The notes under the pieces: model-generated
What the model saw: only the letters and a program-made list of their open reading frames with translations
Told to the model about the DNA's origin: nothing
Databases searched by the model: none
Source: Rhizobium sp. Q54
GTDB taxonomy: Bacteria; Pseudomonadota; Alphaproteobacteria; Rhizobiales; Beijerinckiaceae
Direction: 5' to 3'
Assembly: GCA_945903655.1 (NCBI GenBank)
Contig: CAMDOY010000102.1
Coordinates: 1-10,420, forward strand
Length of the DNA stretch: 10,420 bases
Position numbers and translations under genes: made by a program
Shown: in pieces, positions 6,548-10,420 of the stretch
Numbering within the stretch: position 1 is the stretch's first letter
How the letters are laid out: each line of letters starts with the position of its first letter

Positions 6548-8131
6548 ATGTTCGAGCGTCGACTTTTTCTGAAGGTGGGAATGGCGGGGCTGGCCAGCCT
6601 CTTGCCCGGCGTGGTTGCGTCTCAGACGCCTCCGCCCGCTTCCGCTCCTGCGCCCCAACCGCCCTCCGAAGCCCCCAAGGCGGCCCCCGATCCGCGCGCC
6701 TTTGACCCCGCAGGCGTCGTCGAGGCGGCCCGCGCCCTGTCGAAAAAACCCTACAAGGCGCCCGCCGCCGATCTGCCGGACGCCTTCAGCGCCCTGAATT
6801 TCGAGCAATATGGGGCGATCCGCAATCAGCCAGGCTCCGCCATCTGGGCTGGCGAGGGCTCGGGCTACGCCATCGAGCCCCTGCATCGGGGTTTCGTCTT
6901 CACAAGCCCCGTGGCCCTCAACGTCATCGAGAATGGGGTCCCGCGCCGCCTCGCCTACAACCCCGCCGACTTCGCCTTCGGCCAGGTCAAGGCGCCAGCG
7001 GATGGCAAGGATATCGGCTTTTCGGGCTTCCGGGTGCTGCGCCTGCGGGAGGGCAAGCCCCCCGTGGAGGTCGCGATCTTCCAGGGCGCCAGCTTCTTCC
7101 GGTCGCTGGCGAGCGGCCAGTCCTATGGGGTCACCGCCCGGGGCCTGTCGATCCGCACCGCCGACCCCAAGGGGGAGGAGTTCCCCCTGTTCCGCGCGGT
7201 CTGGATCGAGAAGCCCGCGCTCGCCGCCGATGCGCTGGTGATTCATGCAGTGCTCGATTCGGAGAGCATCAGCGGCGCCTATCGCTTCACCCTGCGGGCG
7301 GATGAGGCCACCATCATCGACACCGAATGCACGCTGTTCCCGCGCGTGAACCTCGACCATGTGGGCGTCGCCGCCATGAGCGCGACCCATGTGTCCGGCT
7401 CCCTCGACCGGCGCCGCAGCGATGACATCCGGCTCGGCATCTATGATGTGGGTGGCCTCGCCATGCTCAATGGCAACGGCGAATGGCTCTGGCGCCCGGT
7501 CTCCAACCGGGAGACCCTGCAGCTCTCCGCTTTCGTGGACGACAATCCCCGCAGCTTCGGCTTTTTGCAGCGGGACCGGGAATTCGGCCGCTTTCTGGAC
7601 GACGACAACCGCTGGGAGCGGCGTCCCTCGCTCTGGATCGAGCCCATCGGCGATTGGGGCCAGGGCTCTGTCACCCTCGTCGAGATCCCCTCGGAGTCGG
7701 AGGTCAACCAGAACATCATCGCCTATTGGCGCCCCCGCGCTGTGATGACCGCCGGGTCCGAGGTCATGTTCTCCTGGCGCCAGATTTGGTGCTGGACCCC
7801 GCCGGAGCGCCCGCCCGGCGCCACGGTGACGCTGTCGCGCGGGGGGCGTCCGCCCGGCGCCCCGGCGAACACACGCCGCCGCCGTTTTATGGTCGACTTT
7901 CACGGCAATATCATCGCGGACCAGCAGAAGGTTGCGGAGATCGCTCCGCAAATCGTCGCCTCGCCAGGGGCGGTCTCGGGGGTGCGGACCTTCATCAACC
8001 GCGACCGCAAGACCTATCGCGTCTCCTTCGACGTGGATCCCGGCAATGAGGCGCTGAGCGAGTTACGGCTTCAGCTGGAGGCGCAAGGCAAGCCTGTGAG
8101 TGAAAGCTGGATGTATCGATGGACGCCCTGA
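6548..8131 (+). CDS. opgG: OpgG/OpgD-family periplasmic glucan biosynthesis protein with Tat signal
   Basis: This protein acts in the periplasm on the beta-glucan backbone made by OpgH. From the ATG at 6548 it has 527 residues, like E. coli OpgG (about 510) and OpgD (551). A twin-arginine signal (ERRLFLK, residues 3-9, then a hydrophobic stretch and a likely cut after VVA at 24) is typical of OpgD, whereas E. coli OpgG uses Sec; the subfamily is therefore uncertain. Family segments include GFSGFRVLRLR, FQGASFFRS, GLSIRTAD, NGNGEWLWRP and RRPSLWIEPIGDWGQGSVTL. E. coli OpgD is a beta-1,2-glucanase (GH186) with acidic residues Asp300 and Asp388. By eye Asp300 is kept (YDVGG, 299-303) but the second is Gln388 (EVNQNI), so hydrolysis may be lost or altered. 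A TTG at 6533 could add five residues; the position of the Tat motif favours 6548. No Shine-Dalgarno is visible. The gene overlaps opgH by 13 bases. Confidence 0.93.
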   Translation: MFERRLFLKVGMAGLASLLPGVVASQTPPPASAPAPQPPSEAPKAAPDPRAFDPAGVVEAARALSKKPYKAPAADLPDAFSALNFEQYGAIRNQPGSAIWAGEGSGYAIEPLHRGFVFTSPVALNVIENGVPRRLAYNPADFAFGQVKAPADGKDIGFSGFRVLRLREGKPPVEVAIFQGASFFRSLASGQSYGVTARGLSIRTADPKGEEFPLFRAVWIEKPALAADALVIHAVLDSESISGAYRFTLRADEATIIDTECTLFPRVNLDHVGVAAMSATHVSGSLDRRRSDDIRLGIYDVGGLAMLNGNGEWLWRPVSNRETLQLSAFVDDNPRSFGFLQRDREFGRFLDDDNRWERRPSLWIEPIGDWGQGSVTLVEIPSESEVNQNIIAYWRPRAVMTAGSEVMFSWRQIWCWTPPERPPGATVTLSRGGRPPGAPANTRRRRFMVDFHGNIIADQQKVAEIAPQIVASPGAVSGVRTFINRDRKTYRVSFDVDPGNEALSELRLQLEAQGKPVSESWMYRWTP

Positions 8132-10317
8132 TCGACCAGCCGGAGGGTCCCGCCTCAAGCGGCCCTCACAGCTCACCCGCGCCCGTCGATATGGACCATT
8201 GCATGCCGCCAGAGGCGCTGCTGGCCATGCCGACCCAATCCCTGCGGCGCTTCAACGCCAACGAGCGGCGCAAATTGATGGCGCCGACCCTGTGGCGCAC
8301 GCCCTGGGTCTCCCGGCTCTTCGTGTTTGGCGGGGGACTGGCGCTGACGGTCTATGGCGCGTCGGAGATGTATGGCGTCATCAACATCGGCGCCATCACC
8401 ACGCTCAAATGGGCCTTGCTGGTTCTGTTCATCTGCAACTTCTCCTGGATCGCCATCGCCTTCACCAGCGGGTTGCTGGGCTTCTTCTGGCTGCTGCTGC
8501 ACGGGCGCGGACGCCCCGCCCAGCCTATGGCGCTCAAGCACCGCACCGCCGTGGTCATGCCCATCTACAACGAGGCGCCGTCGCGGGTTTTCGCCGCCAT
8601 GCAGGCGATCTACGAGGAGATCGCCGCGACCGGGCTGGGCGCGCATTTCGATTGGTTCTTTCTTTCCGACACCACCAATCCCGATGTGTGGATCGCCGAA
8701 GAGCGCGCCTTCGTCGCCATGCGCGTTCGCCTGGGACCGGAGGCGCGGATCTTCTATCGCAGGCGCCCGAAGAACACCGCGCGCAAGGCCGGCAATATCG
8801 CCGATTTCGTCGAGCGCTGGGGCGCCTCCTACGAGCATATGGTGGTGCTGGACGCCGACAGCCTCATGACCGGCGAGGCGATCCTGGGCCTCACCGGCGC
8901 CATGGAGGCGGACCCGGATGCGGGCATCATCCAGTCCCTGCCGCTCATCATCAACCGCAACACCATGTTCGCCCGCGTGCAGCAATTCGCGGCGCGCATC
9001 TATGGGCCGGTGATCGCGGCGGGGTTGGCGGTCTGGTCGGGGCGCGATGGCAACTATTGGGGCCATAACGCCATCATCCGCACCAAGGCCTTCGCCGACC
9101 ATTGCGGCTTGCCAGTCCTGCGGGGGCGCCCGCCCTTAGGCGGCCATATTCTGAGCCACGACTTTGTCGAGGCCGCGCTGATCCGGCGCGCGGGCTATGC
9201 GGTCTATATGCTGCCAACGCTGGGCGGCAGCTATGAGGAGAGCCCGCCCTCCCTGATCGATCTGGCGGCGCGTGATCGGCGCTGGTGCCAGGGCAATCTG
9301 CAGCATTCGCGCGTCATCGCCGCCAGCGGCCTGAAGCTCGCCACGCGCCAGCATTTCGCCACGGGCATCATGAGCTACATGGCCTCGCCCTTCTGGATGG
9401 CGCAGCTGATCGTGGGCATCGTGCTGGTGTTTCAATCGGCCTATATCAGGCCCGAATATTTCACCAACGAGTTCCGCCTCTTTCCGGCCTGGCCGCGCTT
9501 TGACGCGGAGCGCGCGCTGGCGCTCTTCGGGCTCACCATGGCGGTTCTGCTGGCGCCCAAACTCATGGGCCTGCTGATCGCGCTCTTTGATGGGGCGACG
9601 CGCCGGGCGAGCGGCGGTGGTTTGCGGCTGATGGGCTCGGCCTGTGTGGAGATCCTGATGTCCGCGCTCTTCGCGCCTGTGATGATGGTGATCCAGACCG
9701 GCTCCGTCATGCAGATCCTCGTTGGCCGCGACACCGGCTGGAACCCCCAGCGGCGCGATGACGGCTCGATTCCCTTCTCCAGCATCGTGCGGCGCCATCG
9801 CTCCCATGTGGCGCTGGGCTTCGTGACGCTGATCGCGGGCCTGCTGATCTCGCCCTCGCTGGTGGCCTGGATGTCGCCCACCATCGCGGGGCTCATTCTG
9901 GCGATCTTCCTGTCCTGGGGCAGCGGCATGCTGTCTTTGGGCCTCGCCCTCAAGCGCATGGGCCTGCTGCTGACGCCGGAGGAGACGACCCCCCCGCCGG
10001 TCGCCACCCGCGCCAATGGGCTGGCGGCGGAACTGGCCAGCGAGAACATCGACGAGGCCGACGGTATCCTCGCCATTCACGCCAACCCGGACTTCCGCGC
10101 CATCCACGAAGCCTTCCTGCCGCCCTACCGCCCCCATGTGCGCGGCGTGGTGGATCCGGATCGCGCCGTCGCCGAAGCCAAGCTGAATGACGCCGACAGC
10201 GCCGAAGAAGCCGCCCGCTGGCTCCACCCCAAGGAGCGCAACGTGGTGCTGCAGGACCGGGCGCTGATCGCCCTGCTGGCGCGGTTGCCAAGGACGGCGC
10301 CTGTGAGGGTTGAGTAG
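8119..10317 (+). CDS. opgH: Glucans biosynthesis glucosyltransferase H
   Basis: OpgH is an inner-membrane family 2 glycosyltransferase that polymerises glucose from UDP-glucose and passes the glucan to the periplasm. The protein has 732 residues, shorter than E. coli OpgH (847) mainly at the ends. Two membrane segments lie at about 60-82 and 92-125. The cytoplasmic GT2 domain follows with VVMPIYNEAP, Asp184 (FLSDTT), the D-x-D at 245-247 (VLDAD), Asp348 (SHDFVEA) and the R/Q-x-x-R-W motif RDRRW at 385-389. Together these are a complete processive glycosyltransferase set. Several more hydrophobic helices lie between about 410 and 620, then a hydrophilic C-terminal tail. The ATG at 8119 lies inside the end of opgG, with a 13-base overlap in another frame, so translational coupling is likely; no strong Shine-Dalgarno is present. 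OpgG and OpgH are the standard partner pair for osmoregulated periplasmic glucan. Confidence 0.96.
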   Translation: MDALIDQPEGPASSGPHSSPAPVDMDHCMPPEALLAMPTQSLRRFNANERRKLMAPTLWRTPWVSRLFVFGGGLALTVYGASEMYGVINIGAITTLKWALLVLFICNFSWIAIAFTSGLLGFFWLLLHGRGRPAQPMALKHRTAVVMPIYNEAPSRVFAAMQAIYEEIAATGLGAHFDWFFLSDTTNPDVWIAEERAFVAMRVRLGPEARIFYRRRPKNTARKAGNIADFVERWGASYEHMVVLDADSLMTGEAILGLTGAMEADPDAGIIQSLPLIINRNTMFARVQQFAARIYGPVIAAGLAVWSGRDGNYWGHNAIIRTKAFADHCGLPVLRGRPPLGGHILSHDFVEAALIRRAGYAVYMLPTLGGSYEESPPSLIDLAARDRRWCQGNLQHSRVIAASGLKLATRQHFATGIMSYMASPFWMAQLIVGIVLVFQSAYIRPEYFTNEFRLFPAWPRFDAERALALFGLTMAVLLAPKLMGLLIALFDGATRRASGGGLRLMGSACVEILMSALFAPVMMVIQTGSVMQILVGRDTGWNPQRRDDGSIPFSSIVRRHRSHVALGFVTLIAGLLISPSLVAWMSPTIAGLILAIFLSWGSGMLSLGLALKRMGLLLTPEETTPPPVATRANGLAAELASENIDEADGILAIHANPDFRAIHEAFLPPYRPHVRGVVDPDRAVAEAKLNDADSAEEAARWLHPKERNVVLQDRALIALLARLPRTAPVRVE

Positions 10318-10329
10318 GGGCGAAGGGTC

Positions 10330-10420
10330 AGTCGGCAGTCGGCATTAGGCAGTCGGGGGGGATTGTTGTTGACGGCAGGTCGCTGGCCTAAAATGCCGAA
10401 TGCCGAATGCCGAATGCCGA
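10330..10420. repeat. Inverted arrays of a 7-base tandem repeat downstream of opgH
   Basis: On the left, four 7-base units run from 10330 to 10357 (AGTCGGC, AGTCGGC, ATTAGGC, AGTCGGG). On the right, TGCCGAA repeats from 10394 to the window edge (three full copies and six bases of a fourth). The reverse complement of the right unit, read in register, is ATTCGGC, so both arrays are the same heptamer in opposite orientation and could pair. GCATTAGGC (10342-10350) and GCCTAAAATGC (10386-10396) extend the pairing. It begins 12 bases after the opgH stop. It may act as a 3' transcript structure or be a variable-number repeat; the right end is cut by the window. Confidence 0.8.

Noticed and set aside
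6518..7951. 477-residue minus-strand ORF opposite opgG
   Set aside because: It is antisense to a clear OpgG-family gene and has no motif of its own.
8173..10227. Two minus-strand ORFs (309 and 363 residues) opposite opgH
   Set aside because: They mirror conserved OpgH coding sequence and have no recognisable domains.
10330..10420. CRISPR array
   Set aside because: The units are only 7 bases and directly adjacent, with no spacers; these are simple tandem repeats.

Overview
The window is about two-thirds G+C, has densely packed genes and typical alphaproteobacterial protein sequences. Evidence for this group includes a perfect TTAA-N7-TTAA CtrA-type box, a C-rich/G-rich intergenic palindrome of a kind common in this class, and heptamer repeats. 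An alphaproteobacterium, probably of the Hyphomicrobiales (Rhizobiales), is the best guess; the genus cannot be told. It reads as ordinary chromosome: there are no transposases, integrases, phage genes, tRNAs, rRNAs or CRISPR.

Layout. 1-297 (+) is the 3' end of a LivF-type branched-chain amino acid ABC ATPase. 331-1554 (+) is a complete MFS exporter of the EntS-like group. 1555-1639 is a short gap with the CtrA-type box. 1640-2854 (+) is an unrecognised 404-residue envelope protein with a cytoplasmic Lys/Ala-rich tail, proline pentapeptides, one membrane helix, a coiled coil, a Pro/Ala linker and a small GspC/PilP-like C-terminal domain. 2855-3121 lies between converging genes and holds a large nested palindrome. 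glmU (6367-5009) and glmS (4948-3122) form a minus-strand operon for UDP-GlcNAc synthesis. 6368-6547 is the divergent promoter region. opgG (6548-8131) and opgH (8119-10317) overlap by 13 bases and make osmoregulated periplasmic glucans. 10318-10420 holds inverted heptamer repeats that run off the window.

How the genes work together. The right two-thirds concerns the cell envelope. GlmS makes glucosamine-6-phosphate, GlmU makes UDP-GlcNAc for peptidoglycan and lipid A, and OpgH/OpgG make and process beta-glucan in the periplasm. The two operons leave a shared 180-base region in opposite directions. The 404-residue protein also looks like an envelope protein, possibly under cell-cycle (CtrA) control.

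Most interesting points. (1) The OpgG-family protein has Gln at residue 388, where remembered E. coli OpgD and OpgG sequences have the general-acid Asp of the GH186 beta-1,2-glucanase site, and its motif around Asp300 is also changed. (2) The unknown membrane protein has an unusual domain layout and a perfect CtrA-type box in front of it. (3) Two different structured repeats lie between or after the genes. No clearly new multi-gene system is visible.
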